Shown here piece after piece: positions 34,503-43,649 of a DNA stretch of 64,000 nucleotides. Source of the stretch: Zobellia uliginosa (lineage in GTDB: Bacteria > Bacteroidota > Bacteroidia > Flavobacteriales > Flavobacteriaceae); NCBI RefSeq assembly GCF_900156625.1, contig NZ_FTOB01000001.1, positions 434,001 through 498,000 on the forward strand, given 5' to 3'. Positions within the stretch are counted from its first letter, which is position 1. The number at the start of each line of letters is the position of its first letter. The position numbers and the translations under genes are program-made. Under the pieces are notes generated by a model. That model was given only the letters and a program-made list of their open reading frames with translations, was not told the origin of the DNA and ran no database searches.

Positions 34503-35900
34503 GTGACCAAATTTTTAGACGATAATTTTTTGCTTGAGAGCAAACAGGCACAGACACTCTATCACGAGTATGCCGCCCAGATGCCCATTATCGATTACCA
34601 CAACCATTTGCCGCCAAAAGACCTAGCTGAAAACCGGGTTTTTACGAGTATTACAAAGGCTTGGATCGATGGGGACCATTATAAGTGGAGAGCCATGCGT
34701 ACCCTCGGTATCGATGAGAAATACATAACGGGCGACGCCACCGATAAAGAAAAATTCATGAAATGGGCCCAAGCGGTTCCGCATACGATGCGCAACCCAT
34801 TGTACCATTGGACACATCTTGAGTTGTCGCGTTATTTTGGAATTACGGAGACCCTGAGCGAAAAGAACGCTTCATCGGTATACGATGCCACTACCGAAAT
34901 GCTACAGTCCCAAGACTACGGTGCTAGGGGGCTTATTACTAAAATGAACGTAGATGTACTTTGTACTACCGAAGACCCGATCGATACATTGGAATATCAC
35001 CAGCAATTGGTGAAAAGCAATTTTAAGACCAAGGTGAGCACGGCCTTTAGGCCCGACAAGGCCATTTTGATCGGTAGCGAAACCTATAATGATTATGTCG
35101 ATAGTTTGTCAAAGGTTTGCGATACCGAAATTACTACCTATGACGAGCTGTGCGATGCACTTCGGCAACGAATCGAATATTTTAATTCTAACGGTTGTTT
35201 CGTGTGCGACCACGGTCTGTCGCACCTGTATGCCGAAGATTTTACCGAATCGGAAGTAAAAGCTATTTTCAAACAAAGAAGAGGTGGAAGTCCCGTAAGC
35301 CCCTTGGAAGCGGCGAAATTTCAGAGTGCCCTCCTGTTGTTTCTTTCAGAGACTTACCACGAATTTGGTTGGGTACAACAGTTTCATTTGGGGGCCTTGC
35401 GTAACAACAATACGAGAATGCTTTCCGAATTGGGTCCCGATACGGGATGGGATTCCATAGGCGATTATAGCCAAGGCGAAAGTCTTTCTAAATTTCTTGA
35501 TACCCTCGACAGCAAAAACAAACTTACCAAGACCATACTCTATAACTTAAACCCTTGGGACAATGCCTTAATGGCGACCATGACCGGAAACTTTAACGAT
35601 GGTAGTGTCAAGGGCAAGGTACAATGGGGCTCCGGATGGTGGTTCTTGGATCAAAAGCACGGTATGATCGATCAGATCAACACCTCGTCGAATATGGGGC
35701 TTATCAGCTGTTTTATCGGGATGCTCACAGATTCAAGAAGTTTCCTTTCCTTTCCTAGGCACGAATATTTCCGTCGGATTCTCTGTAACCTGTTCGGCAA
35801 TGAAATGGCCAAGGGCGAACTTCCCAACGATATGGAATGGATCGGTACCATGGTACGGAACATCTGCTACAATAATGCAAAAGAATACTTCGATCTTTAA
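34503..35900 (+). CDS. uxaC: Glucuronate isomerase
   Basis: UxaC isomerises D-glucuronate to D-fructuronate and D-galacturonate to D-tagaturonate in the cytosol. From GTG at 34503 the protein is 465 residues, the normal length, and starts TKFLDDNFLLES as in homologues. An upstream reading adds 55 residues that look non-coding. The metal-binding HxH is in PIIDYHNHLPP (His33, His35). Conserved downstream segments include NNNTRMLSELGPDTGWDSIGD and MLTDSRSFLSFPRHEYFRRILCN. The TRAP genes follow at 11, 1 and 5 bases, forming one operon, so the transporter very likely brings in the uronate. Confidence 0.95.
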   Translation: MTKFLDDNFLLESKQAQTLYHEYAAQMPIIDYHNHLPPKDLAENRVFTSITKAWIDGDHYKWRAMRTLGIDEKYITGDATDKEKFMKWAQAVPHTMRNPLYHWTHLELSRYFGITETLSEKNASSVYDATTEMLQSQDYGARGLITKMNVDVLCTTEDPIDTLEYHQQLVKSNFKTKVSTAFRPDKAILIGSETYNDYVDSLSKVCDTEITTYDELCDALRQRIEYFNSNGCFVCDHGLSHLYAEDFTESEVKAIFKQRRGGSPVSPLEAAKFQSALLLFLSETYHEFGWVQQFHLGALRNNNTRMLSELGPDTGWDSIGDYSQGESLSKFLDTLDSKNKLTKTILYNLNPWDNALMATMTGNFNDGSVKGKVQWGSGWWFLDQKHGMIDQINTSSNMGLISCFIGMLTDSRSFLSFPRHEYFRRILCNLFGNEMAKGELPNDMEWIGTMVRNICYNNAKEYFDL

Positions 35901-35911
35901 TTAAGAGCTAC

Positions 35912-36892
35912 ATGAAACTATATTTAAAAGTTGTTTTTTTCAGCCTAGGTATGCTGTTGGTAAATGGCTGTGGCGAGCTTAGCGGCACCCGTACCTTGCG
36001 TTTGGCCCACGGGCTCGATGTCAATCATTCGGTACATAAGGCTATGGTTAAGATGGGTGATGACCTGAAAAAGATTTCAGGGGGCAAAATGAGGCTTGAA
36101 ATTTACCCGAACCAGCAATTGGGTACAGAGCGCCAATGTTTGGAACTCCTGCAAATTGGTAGTTTGGATATGACCAAGGTGTCGGTAGGGACCTTGGAGA
36201 ACTTTGCACCCAAAATGAAAGTATTGGGCTTGCCTTTTTTGTTTAGGGACAGGCAGCATTCGTTCAATGTTTTAGACGGCCCCATCGGGCAGGAATTGCT
36301 GAACGACGGTGAGCAATATTGGCTTAAGGGATTGGGGTATTACGATGCCGGAAGCCGTAGTTTTTATACCAAAGACCGACCCATAAATAGCCCTGAAGAT
36401 TTGGGAGGTTTAAAGATCAGGGTTATGGAAAGTGTTACGGCCATGGACATGGTAAAAGACTTGGGAGGTTCGCCAACACCCATTTCTTGGGGCGAACTGT
36501 ATACGGCCCTGCAACAAGGTGTTGTCGACGGTGCGGAGAACAACCCGCCTAGTTTCTATCTTTCCCGACATTACGAAGTCTGTAAATTTTATACCCTAGA
36601 TGAACATACCGTATTGCCCGATGTACTATTGGCAGGTACCCATTTGTGGGATAGCCTTTCCGAAGAGGAACAAGGCTGGCTCAAGCAGGCCGTTGACGGA
36701 TCCATCGGTTACCAACGTAAACTATGGGCCGAATCGGAGGAGGAAGCATTGGCCGAGGTAAAAAAGGCAGGGGTTGAAATTATTAGGCCCGATAAAAGTC
36801 TCTTTTCCGAAAAAATCAAAGATTCTTTTGACAAGTATAAGGATGACGAGGCCATTTATAAATTGATTCAAGAAATTCAAGCAACCAAATAA
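35912..36892 (+). CDS. dctP: TRAP transporter substrate-binding lipoprotein (DctP-like)
   Basis: A 326-residue DctP-family binding protein. The N-terminal signal MKLYLKVVFFSLGMLLVNGC ends in a lipobox with Cys20, so it is a lipid-anchored receptor rather than a free periplasmic one. The mature part reads LRLAHGLDVNHSVHKAM, and the anion-binding Arg is expected in GLKIRVMES. Typical QGVVDGAENNPPSFY follows. It delivers an organic acid to the DctQM permease, driven by a sodium or proton gradient. Coupling with uxaC points to glucuronate or galacturonate. It starts 11 bases after uxaC. Confidence 0.93.
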   Translation: MKLYLKVVFFSLGMLLVNGCGELSGTRTLRLAHGLDVNHSVHKAMVKMGDDLKKISGGKMRLEIYPNQQLGTERQCLELLQIGSLDMTKVSVGTLENFAPKMKVLGLPFLFRDRQHSFNVLDGPIGQELLNDGEQYWLKGLGYYDAGSRSFYTKDRPINSPEDLGGLKIRVMESVTAMDMVKDLGGSPTPISWGELYTALQQGVVDGAENNPPSFYLSRHYEVCKFYTLDEHTVLPDVLLAGTHLWDSLSEEEQGWLKQAVDGSIGYQRKLWAESEEEALAEVKKAGVEIIRPDKSLFSEKIKDSFDKYKDDEAIYKLIQEIQATK

Positions 36893-36893
36893 T

Positions 36894-37352
36894 ATGGAAT
36901 TACGGAAAAACATAGACAAGGTGTTGGCCTATTTTCTCGTTACGATAATGGGCATTATGGTGTTAAACGTTTTGTGGCAGGTGTTCAGCCGATTTTTATT
37001 GGGCTCTCCAAGCTCTTTTACGGATGAATTGGCCAGGTATCTTATGATTTGGATCGGGATATTGGGTGCGGCATATGTGTCGGGAAAGAACCTGCATGTG
37101 GCCATAGATGTTCTGCCAAAACGCTTCAGTGAAAGAACCCAGCGCAAACTACAGCTTGTGGTCCATTGGCTGGTGATACTCTTCAGCTTAGGGGCCTTGG
37201 TCATCGGAGGGTCTCGATTGGTGTATATTACACATGTACTCGACCAACATTCTCCGGCCTTGCAAGTTCCTTTATCCGTGGTATACCTCGTGATACCCAT
37301 AAGTGGCTTGCTGATTATCTATTATAAAATATCTGACCTTCTTAACGATTAA
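36894..37352 (+). CDS. dctQ: TRAP transporter small permease (DctQ-like)
   Basis: A 152-residue four-helix membrane subunit. Hydrophobic segments lie near 10-30, 50-65, 88-110 and 125-145. The motif SSFTDELARYLMIWIGILGAAYV in its middle is typical of DctQ. It pairs with the large permease to form the integral membrane part of the TRAP system. It starts 1 base after dctP and ends 5 bases before dctM, implying translational coupling. Confidence 0.93.
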   Translation: MELRKNIDKVLAYFLVTIMGIMVLNVLWQVFSRFLLGSPSSFTDELARYLMIWIGILGAAYVSGKNLHVAIDVLPKRFSERTQRKLQLVVHWLVILFSLGALVIGGSRLVYITHVLDQHSPALQVPLSVVYLVIPISGLLIIYYKISDLLND

Positions 37353-37357
37353 GTATT

Positions 37358-38653
37358 ATGGAGTATTTACCAATTTTAGTTTTGGTGCTGAGTTTTGTGG
37401 TTTTACTGGCCATTGGAACCCCAGTTGCCTGGAGTATCGCCATATCATCTGTGCTTACCATGTTGGTGAGCATTCCGGTGTTACCGGCATTTACAACGGT
37501 TTCCCAACGTATAGGGACAGGACTAGACAGTTTCGCGCTTTTGGCGATTCCGCTCTTTATTCTTTCTGGGGAATTGATGAACAAGGGAGGTATCGCACAC
37601 CGTTTGATCGCCTTTGCAAAGACCCTGGTGGGGGCTTTGCCCGGTGGTTTGGCCCTGATTAACATTGTTTCCGCCATGCTCATGGGGGCCATTGCAGGTT
37701 CTTCTATGGCCGCTGCGTCTGCCATGGGAAGTATTTTGGGACCGGAGATGGAAAGGGAGGGCTATTCCCGTGAATTTGGTGCTGCCGTAAATATAACGGC
37801 CGCCACGACCGGTCTTGTCATTCCTCCGAGTAACGTACTTATCGTTTATTCCTTGGCAAGTGGAGGGGCTTCGATTGCGGCCCTGTTCTTGGCAGGGTAT
37901 ATTCCTGGAATATTGACGGGACTCTTCCTGATGATCGTTGCTTCATTCTGGGCCAAGAAAAAGGGATATAAAGTTGGGGAACGCAGCTCGTTTAAACAGA
38001 TCTTTAAGACATTTGTCGATGCCCTTCCAAGCCTTTTTATGTTGGTGGTCGTTATTGGCGGTATAGTTGTGGGGGTCTTTACGGCAACCGAAGCTTCGGC
38101 CATAGCCGTACTGTACAGTCTGTTATTGGGGCTCTTTTATAAAGAAATTTCATTCGACCGGCTTCCTAAGATTTTATTGGATTCTACCTCTACGACCGCT
38201 ATTGTCATGCTCTTGATCGGTGCTTCCATGAGTATGTCTTGGGCCTTGTCGTACGAGAATATTCCCCAAGAAATAAGTTCTGGGCTTTTGGGCATCAGCG
38301 ACAATAAAATCGTAATACTGCTTATCATCAACTTACTGCTTTTATTTGTTGGTATTTTTATGGATATGACCCCGGCGGTACTGATATTTACGCCCATATT
38401 CTTGCCGGTAGTAACCAAATTAGGATTGGATCCCGTGCATTTTGGTATTATTATGGTCTTGAACCTTTGTATCGGACTCTGTACGCCGCCCGTGGGCTCA
38501 GTGCTCTTTGTGGGGGTCGGTATAGCCAATACTACCATAGAAAAGGTTATAAAACCGCTATTTCCGTTGTTTATTGCCATGATTATAGCCCTACTGCTCG
38601 TAACCTATATTCCGCAGCTTAGCCTGTGGTTGCCTAGTTTGTTCGATTTGTAG
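37358..38653 (+). CDS. dctM: TRAP transporter large permease (DctM-like)
   Basis: A 431-residue polytopic protein with about 12 membrane segments, the catalytic permease of the TRAP transporter. Family motifs include AGSSMAAASAMGSILGPEMEREGY, TAATTGLVIPPSNVLIVYSLASGG and the C-terminal NLCIGLCTPPVGSVLF. It completes the uxaC-dctP-dctQ-dctM operon. TRAP systems are far less common in Bacteroidetes than in Proteobacteria, which makes the set notable. Confidence 0.95.
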   Translation: MEYLPILVLVLSFVVLLAIGTPVAWSIAISSVLTMLVSIPVLPAFTTVSQRIGTGLDSFALLAIPLFILSGELMNKGGIAHRLIAFAKTLVGALPGGLALINIVSAMLMGAIAGSSMAAASAMGSILGPEMEREGYSREFGAAVNITAATTGLVIPPSNVLIVYSLASGGASIAALFLAGYIPGILTGLFLMIVASFWAKKKGYKVGERSSFKQIFKTFVDALPSLFMLVVVIGGIVVGVFTATEASAIAVLYSLLLGLFYKEISFDRLPKILLDSTSTTAIVMLLIGASMSMSWALSYENIPQEISSGLLGISDNKIVILLIINLLLLFVGIFMDMTPAVLIFTPIFLPVVTKLGLDPVHFGIIMVLNLCIGLCTPPVGSVLFVGVGIANTTIEKVIKPLFPLFIAMIIALLLVTYIPQLSLWLPSLFDL

Positions 38654-38696
38654 GATGCTCTAGTGTAGTGGACCGATTTATGAACAGATTATAGTT

Positions 38697-38728
38697 GTGG
38701 GGTGCTCGTATGCACCCCACTCTGATTT
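38697..38728. terminator. Hairpin between the TRAP operon and the GH1 gene
   Basis: GTGGGGTGC (38697-38705) pairs perfectly with GCACCCCAC (38712-38720) around TCGTAT. It lacks a clean T run, so terminator function is likely but not certain. The remaining gap to 38870 shows nothing else. Confidence 0.55.
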
Positions 38729-38869
38729 TAAGGCTAGCGAGGTGATTTCACGCTTAACACAAGCATAATAAAGCCCTAATCTTAGGGTTACGGTCAGGGT
38801 TCGAATAAGGGTCATCTTTGCCGTGCAATATCCGGCATACGTTCTTATTTGGATTAGCTTGAATAATAT

Positions 38870-40285
38870 TCAGCCGATGGGGACATCGGTTTTTTGGGTT
38901 TTAACGGCTTTCGGGTGTTTTCTTCCTTTTAAGAACGTACTGTACCATTTTCCCGAAGCCTTGATGGTGCGTTTTAAGGTTTTAAAATCGATATGTACCA
39001 AACCGAACCTAGGGTGATAGCCTTCGGCCCACTCAAAATTGTCGGTAAAGGTCCAAACAAAATAACCCGAGACTTTTAGTCCTTCCGAACGGGCCTTGTG
39101 CACTTGTGCGAGGTAGTTTTGAAGATAGGAGGTTCGCTGGGTGTCATTGACTTCCCCTTCCTCCATACGGTCTTTAAAGGCGGCCCCGTTTTCGGTAATC
39201 AAAATTTGGTTTACGCCCTGGTAGGCGTTGAATTTTTTCAACATCTCGTAGATGCTGGGCGGGTAGACTTCCCAATCCATTAAGGTCGTTGTGACGTTTC
39301 GCTCCGTGGCCTTTACAATTTTAGCCCTTAAATAGGGTACCGTATAGCTGTGGCGAACGACTTCCCGGGTATAGTTTTGAATACCGATAAAATCAAACTC
39401 AAAAACGCTGTTCTGGGCATCTTCGGGTCTTTGGTATTTTTTTATTTTTCGAAGGACAGGTATACTTTCATTGGGGTAACCAAGGCCCAGGCTTGGTTCA
39501 ATAAACAGTCGGTTCAAAAGCGTGTCGGCCTTGTGGGCCGCCTTGATATCCTTTTTGCTTTTTGAGCGAGGTGTAATTTGCGAACAGGAAAAAGTGGTTC
39601 CGATTACCGCCTTTGGTACGGTTCTGCGTAATATCTTTCCGCCCAAGGCCTGACATAGAACGGCGTGGTGTATGGCGGGAAGAAAGTTTTTGAGTCCCTT
39701 TTTACCAGGGGCGTGTACGCCTAAAAAATAGCCCGCCCCGGTAAACACCATAGGTTCATTGAGTACCATCCAATGTTTGACGCGGTCACCAAAATTTTCG
39801 GCACAAATTTGTACATAGGCTTCGAACCAATGAAGTATTTTTCTATTGGTCCAACCGCCTAGGTCTTCAAGGGCCTGGGGTAGGTCCCAATGGTAGAGCG
39901 TGACCCAAGGGGTAATACCACACTCGAGACAAAAATCAATAAGGGCGTTATAGAAGTCGATTCCTTTTTGATTCACCTTACCCGTGCCGTTGGGCAGTAT
40001 TCTCGACCATGACAATGAAAAACGGAAATGGTCGATGTTCATTGATTTCATTAGAAGAATATCGGCTTTGTACCTGTTGTAGAAATCGCAGGCGATCTGC
40101 CCGTGTTGGTCTTGAAAAATGCTTCCTTTTTTGGTCACGAAGCCATCCCAAATAGATTTTCCTTTTCCGTCGGCTTTATAGGCGCCTTCAATCTGATAGG
40201 CTGCGGTAGAAACGCCCCAGACAAAATCGGTTCCAAAATCTTCAGCTTGCAAGTCAAATATGGGAGTCCCACTAGTATGCGTCAT
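38870..40285 (-). CDS. Family 1 glycoside hydrolase (beta-glucosidase type)
   Basis: A 471-residue GH1 enzyme with the full (beta/alpha)8 signature: DFVWGVSTAAYQIEGA near the N-terminus, acid/base Glu177 in MVLNEPMVF and nucleophile Glu365 in ILITENGAAF. GH1 members cleave beta-linked glucose, galactose or 6-phospho-sugars. There is no signal peptide, so it acts in the cytosol. The C-terminus carries a short basic tail (KGRKHPKAVKTQKTD). The ATG follows the stop of the glycosyltransferase gene with no gap, so it is the last gene of a three-gene operon. The combination with a glycosyltransferase suggests glycolipid or storage-glycan turnover (inference). Confidence 0.93.
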   Translation of the reverse strand: MTHTSGTPIFDLQAEDFGTDFVWGVSTAAYQIEGAYKADGKGKSIWDGFVTKKGSIFQDQHGQIACDFYNRYKADILLMKSMNIDHFRFSLSWSRILPNGTGKVNQKGIDFYNALIDFCLECGITPWVTLYHWDLPQALEDLGGWTNRKILHWFEAYVQICAENFGDRVKHWMVLNEPMVFTGAGYFLGVHAPGKKGLKNFLPAIHHAVLCQALGGKILRRTVPKAVIGTTFSCSQITPRSKSKKDIKAAHKADTLLNRLFIEPSLGLGYPNESIPVLRKIKKYQRPEDAQNSVFEFDFIGIQNYTREVVRHSYTVPYLRAKIVKATERNVTTTLMDWEVYPPSIYEMLKKFNAYQGVNQILITENGAAFKDRMEEGEVNDTQRTSYLQNYLAQVHKARSEGLKVSGYFVWTFTDNFEWAEGYHPRFGLVHIDFKTLKRTIKASGKWYSTFLKGRKHPKAVKTQKTDVPIG

Positions 40286-41299
40286 TTAAAGAGGTCTGTT
40301 TTTTTGAACCGTTAACGATTCTTGTAATACCGATTCGATTATTTCATCGGTAATATCGGGGTAGTGTACGTCTAACCTGACTTCGGTATCTACCCAATTT
40401 TTTATTTTGTCAAGATGCTTCATCTTTAGTGATTTGATCACCGGAACCCCCATTTCTTTTAGGGCGGCGGCATTGCACTGCTGTTCATATTGACCTTTCA
40501 TGGGGATGACCAAAAGTTTCTTCTGCATATGTAAGGCTTCGGCCGGGGTCTCAAAACCTGCGCCACAAAGCACCCCCTTACTGCTTGCCATACTATTTAT
40601 AAAAGCCTCGTTGGTAATGGGGCTAATGGTGATGTTGTTCGAAAAAATCTCTTTTTGGTTGTGCTTAGAGAACACCTGCCATTTTACGGCCTTAATTTGA
40701 GAGAGCATATGGAGGAGTTTCTCATCGCTGTAGGAAGGTAGGTAAACGGTGTAGTGTTCTCCCGAGGTGCGGGTAGTGGACCTTACATCTTGTCTGATGA
40801 TCGGGGTAAATATGCGTTCGTCATAAGCTTTAAAATGAAATCCGTATTGGGTGGTCGACGGCGCGTATTTTTCGAGTATGATCTTACCTATGGGGTCGTT
40901 CTTCTTCGGTTTGGGGGCATAGCGTGATAAAACGGCCGCCTGATGGCTCAGTGCCACACAGGGTAAATTCTTGGTCTTGCAGGCCCATGCCGAAATGGGT
41001 TCAAAATCGTTGATGACCAAATCATATGCCGCTACCGGAACGCTTTTGATTTCCTTCTTTATCCTGGCGGAATTTGTTTTTAGATAGGTGCTCCACATAT
41101 CAACACCACCTTTTTTTCCGAATATAAAACTCCATCCGCTTAGCTGGTATTTTACGGGATAGGGAAGTTTAATATCGGCTTGGGTGCCACTGACCAGTAT
41201 ATCTAGTTCTATATTCTTTTTCATTAAGGCGGGAATGATGTCGCGAGCCCTGCTCAAATGCCCATTTCCCGTGCCTTGTATGGCGTAGAGTACTTTCAT
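40286..41299 (-). CDS. MurG-like glycosyltransferase (Glyco_trans_1_3 type)
   Basis: A 337-residue GT-B glycosyltransferase. The N-terminal VLYAIQGTGNGHLSRARDIIPAL is the glycine-rich acceptor loop seen in MurG-like and monogalactosyl-lipid synthases. The C-terminal donor site reads GVLCGAGFETPAEALHMQKKLLVIPMKGQYEQQCNA, the family hallmark with a Glu that binds the nucleotide-sugar ribose. There is no membrane segment. It probably transfers a sugar to a lipid at the inner membrane. It lies 22 bases after the LpxH-like gene; this pair recurs in Bacteroidetes as far as I know. Confidence 0.85.
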   Translation of the reverse strand: MKVLYAIQGTGNGHLSRARDIIPALMKKNIELDILVSGTQADIKLPYPVKYQLSGWSFIFGKKGGVDMWSTYLKTNSARIKKEIKSVPVAAYDLVINDFEPISAWACKTKNLPCVALSHQAAVLSRYAPKPKKNDPIGKIILEKYAPSTTQYGFHFKAYDERIFTPIIRQDVRSTTRTSGEHYTVYLPSYSDEKLLHMLSQIKAVKWQVFSKHNQKEIFSNNITISPITNEAFINSMASSKGVLCGAGFETPAEALHMQKKLLVIPMKGQYEQQCNAAALKEMGVPVIKSLKMKHLDKIKNWVDTEVRLDVHYPDITDEIIESVLQESLTVQKNRPL

Positions 41300-41321
41300 C
41301 TACCTTGTTTTTTGAGGTGGG

Positions 41322-42185
41322 TCATTTACTTACTTTTGATGCGACCATATCGTTGAACTCTGACATAAGGCTCTGGAAAAGTTCTTTTTTTTCCAGCATA
41401 TCAATATGGTCGTTGTGGTCTGAATTGTAGGACTGAATGTACATGTCGTCTTCGTACCTGTATAGCTCCCATTCGCCTTTGGTGTATTCAAGTGCGGTAA
41501 GGTTTTCGATCCAATCTCCTGAATTGAGGTAGATTACCGAACCGTTGTCGGTTTCTATGGATTTGATCTCAGGTTGGTGGATATGGCCGCATACGACGTA
41601 ATCAAACTCGTTTTCTATGGCAATATCCGCAGCGGTTTGTTCGAAGTTATTGATAAATTTTACTGCCGATTTTACACTGTTCTTTATTTTTTTGGACATG
41701 GAAACAGGACCCTTTCCAAACTTTTTATAACAGAAATTTACCGCGCTATTGATGAGTATGAGGGTGTCGTATCCAATGGCCCCCAATTTTGCCAACCATT
41801 TTGAATGCTGCATGGTAACATCAAAAACATCACCGTGAAAGATCCAGGCCTGCTTGCCATGAACCGTTAAGACCAGTTTGTTGACGATACTGAAGGAACC
41901 CAGTTTAAAACCGGAAAACTTACGCATCATTTCATCATGGTTGCCGGTAATGTAATGTACCTGTACACCTTTGGCGATCCACTCCATAAGCAATTTTACC
42001 ACCTTCATGTGCGATTTGGGCCAGTACCGTTTGTTGAACTGCCATATATCTACAATATCGCCGTTGAGCACTACTTGCTTCGGGTTGATAGATTTTAGGT
42101 ACTTGATAAGTTCTTTGGCGTGGCAACCATAGGTGCCAAGGTGTACGTCTGAAATGACAACAATATCAACAGGTCTTTTTTTCAT
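41322..42185 (-). CDS. LpxH-like metallophosphoesterase
   Basis: A 287-residue calcineurin-like phosphoesterase close to UDP-2,3-diacylglucosamine hydrolase LpxH. The metal-binding motifs are complete: VISDVHLGTYGCHAK, NGDIVDIWQF, TGNHDEMM, FHGDVFD and CGHIHQPE. In lipid A synthesis LpxH cleaves UMP from UDP-diacylglucosamine. This branch, longer than Escherichia coli LpxH (240), is often found beside a glycosyltransferase and may act on another lipid pyrophosphate. It is the first gene of the operon with the glycosyltransferase and GH1 genes. Confidence 0.82.
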   Translation of the reverse strand: MKKRPVDIVVISDVHLGTYGCHAKELIKYLKSINPKQVVLNGDIVDIWQFNKRYWPKSHMKVVKLLMEWIAKGVQVHYITGNHDEMMRKFSGFKLGSFSIVNKLVLTVHGKQAWIFHGDVFDVTMQHSKWLAKLGAIGYDTLILINSAVNFCYKKFGKGPVSMSKKIKNSVKSAVKFINNFEQTAADIAIENEFDYVVCGHIHQPEIKSIETDNGSVIYLNSGDWIENLTALEYTKGEWELYRYEDDMYIQSYNSDHNDHIDMLEKKELFQSLMSEFNDMVASKVSK

Positions 42186-42563
42186 GGTTACGAAGGGGGC
42201 TATGCTTTCTTATTTTTTTGAATTTTAGGGGTGGAAATAGCTTCTAAATTGTGAAATTAGAATGTGGGCCATAAGGGCGGATAGGTATACCGGAACTATT
42301 TTCATACAGAGAAAACAAGTTTCGATAAAGATTGGGTTTTTAGTTGACTCGGCCGTAAACTCAAGATTAACAATTTGTTAGTTAATCCTTATGCGTGAAG
42401 GGTGGTTTTTAGGCATGAAAAAACCGGTGTATGAGACAAATACACCGGTTTTACTAAACTAACTCAAACTAGACTAACTCAAATAATCACAGGGCAAAAT
42501 TCGTTTAAACACACTGTTGGGGAGTTAACTTAATATCAAGCTATCATTATGAAAATCATTGTT
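42186..42563. other. 378-base gap between the LpxH-like operon and the organophosphorus locus
   Basis: The gap holds the promoter region of the LpxH-like gene (no exact -7 box found) and the minus-strand terminator at 42418-42452. Bases 42453-42490 have a short direct-repeat-like run with ACTAACTCAAA. No gene is seen. Confidence 0.5.
42418..42452 (-). terminator. Terminator closing the organophosphorus operon
   Basis: On the minus strand AAAACCGGTGTAT pairs with ATACACCGGTTTT (13 pairs, 7-base loop), followed by TTTTTT. It lies 112 bases after the stop of the last gene of the susC-initiated run. Confidence 0.85.
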
Positions 42564-43649
42564 TCAATCCTTGTTTAAGGATAGGGTTTTTCCAGGCATG
42601 TTCGGCGCTTCGGGTTTAAGATCCAATGCCTTTAGAACCGTTGGTGCAATCTGGTTGCTGTATAGTTGTTTCGGGCTTGAGATTTCACCATGGGCGGAAA
42701 CGCCTTTTCCAAATAAAATCATCCATACCTGTCCGGCACCTTTTATTTTGTCGCCGTGGCTTTTCCAAGTTTCCAAAGGTTGGGTGCCCCTTCCGTGGTC
42801 GGTAGTGATTATAAATAGGGTTTTGTCTTTGTAAAAAGGGTCTTGCTGAGTGAAATCGTATAGGTTTTTGAGCAGGGCATCGGTGTTATGTGCCGATGTC
42901 AAGTAGGCTTCGTAGTTGCCGTCATGGGCAAAGTCATCGGTTTCCCCATAGGCGATATAGGTTAATTGGGGATGGTTTTTTTTCATATGCTCAATAGCAT
43001 AGTAGTGGGTAAACGCATCTAAACGAACAGTGCCCCATGGGCTGGGAACCTTTGGCTGTAGTTCGTTCAAGAATTTTTCGCGTTCGCTGAGCTGATCGCC
43101 TTTGGCAATTTCAAATCCGGCATTTACCGGTACCCCGGAACGTTCTTCGTTTACGATGAAAGGAAAAACATCCCAACTGCCAAAAGCGGCAACTTTGTTC
43201 TTATAACGCTCATCCGAATGGGCGATTTCAAGAATGGTGGTGTTGGGATTGGGAATTTTGTCGTTACTGTTTACACGTTTATCATCGGCCTTTCCGGTCA
43301 ATATTTCATTGTATCCCGGATATGAAAACCACATTTGATTGGTGAGGTCTACCTTGCTTCCGAGGTTTCGATTGCCGTGTATTTGTCCTTTTTGCGAAAG
43401 GGTATTCCATACAAAGGGCATTAAGGCCTTCCTTCTTTCTTGGGGTGTTGGTTTCCAAAACCGGGATTTCAATGCCGTGGTATCGTGAACGTAGGTACGG
43501 TTTGACACCAAAAGGGAATCCGCTCCGGAAAAGAGTTCTTGCCACCGTAGCCCATCCAAAGTAATCAATATCACTTTTGTATTGCTCTTTTGAGCTTGGG
43601 CATTTACAAATAGGAGGAGTCCAAAAAGACAGAATATTAGCTTTTTCAT
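42564..43649 (-). CDS. Secreted alkaline-phosphatase-superfamily hydrolase
   Basis: A 361-residue exported enzyme. The signal peptide is MKKLIFCLFGLLLFVNAQAQ (cleaved about 20). The metal sites of the superfamily are visible: ILITLDGLRWQELFSGAD, a nucleophile region NQMWFSYPGYNEILTG (Ser), YGETDDFAHDGNYEAY and FIITTDHGRG. The layout is of the phosphodiesterase/nucleotide-pyrophosphatase kind rather than classical PhoA. It should hydrolyse a phosphate mono- or diester, or a phosphonate ester, in the periplasm. Its ATG overlaps the stop of the purple-acid-phosphatase-like gene by four bases (ATGA). It is the last gene of the susC-led run. Confidence 0.87.
   Translation of the reverse strand: MKKLIFCLFGLLLFVNAQAQKSNTKVILITLDGLRWQELFSGADSLLVSNRTYVHDTTALKSRFWKPTPQERRKALMPFVWNTLSQKGQIHGNRNLGSKVDLTNQMWFSYPGYNEILTGKADDKRVNSNDKIPNPNTTILEIAHSDERYKNKVAAFGSWDVFPFIVNEERSGVPVNAGFEIAKGDQLSEREKFLNELQPKVPSPWGTVRLDAFTHYYAIEHMKKNHPQLTYIAYGETDDFAHDGNYEAYLTSAHNTDALLKNLYDFTQQDPFYKDKTLFIITTDHGRGTQPLETWKSHGDKIKGAGQVWMILFGKGVSAHGEISSPKQLYSNQIAPTVLKALDLKPEAPNMPGKTLSLNKD

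Noticed and set aside
42453-42490. Short direct repeats with ACTAACTCAAA as an operator
   Set aside because: Only two imperfect copies, located just outside the terminator hairpin and without any known regulator site; not enough to support a call.
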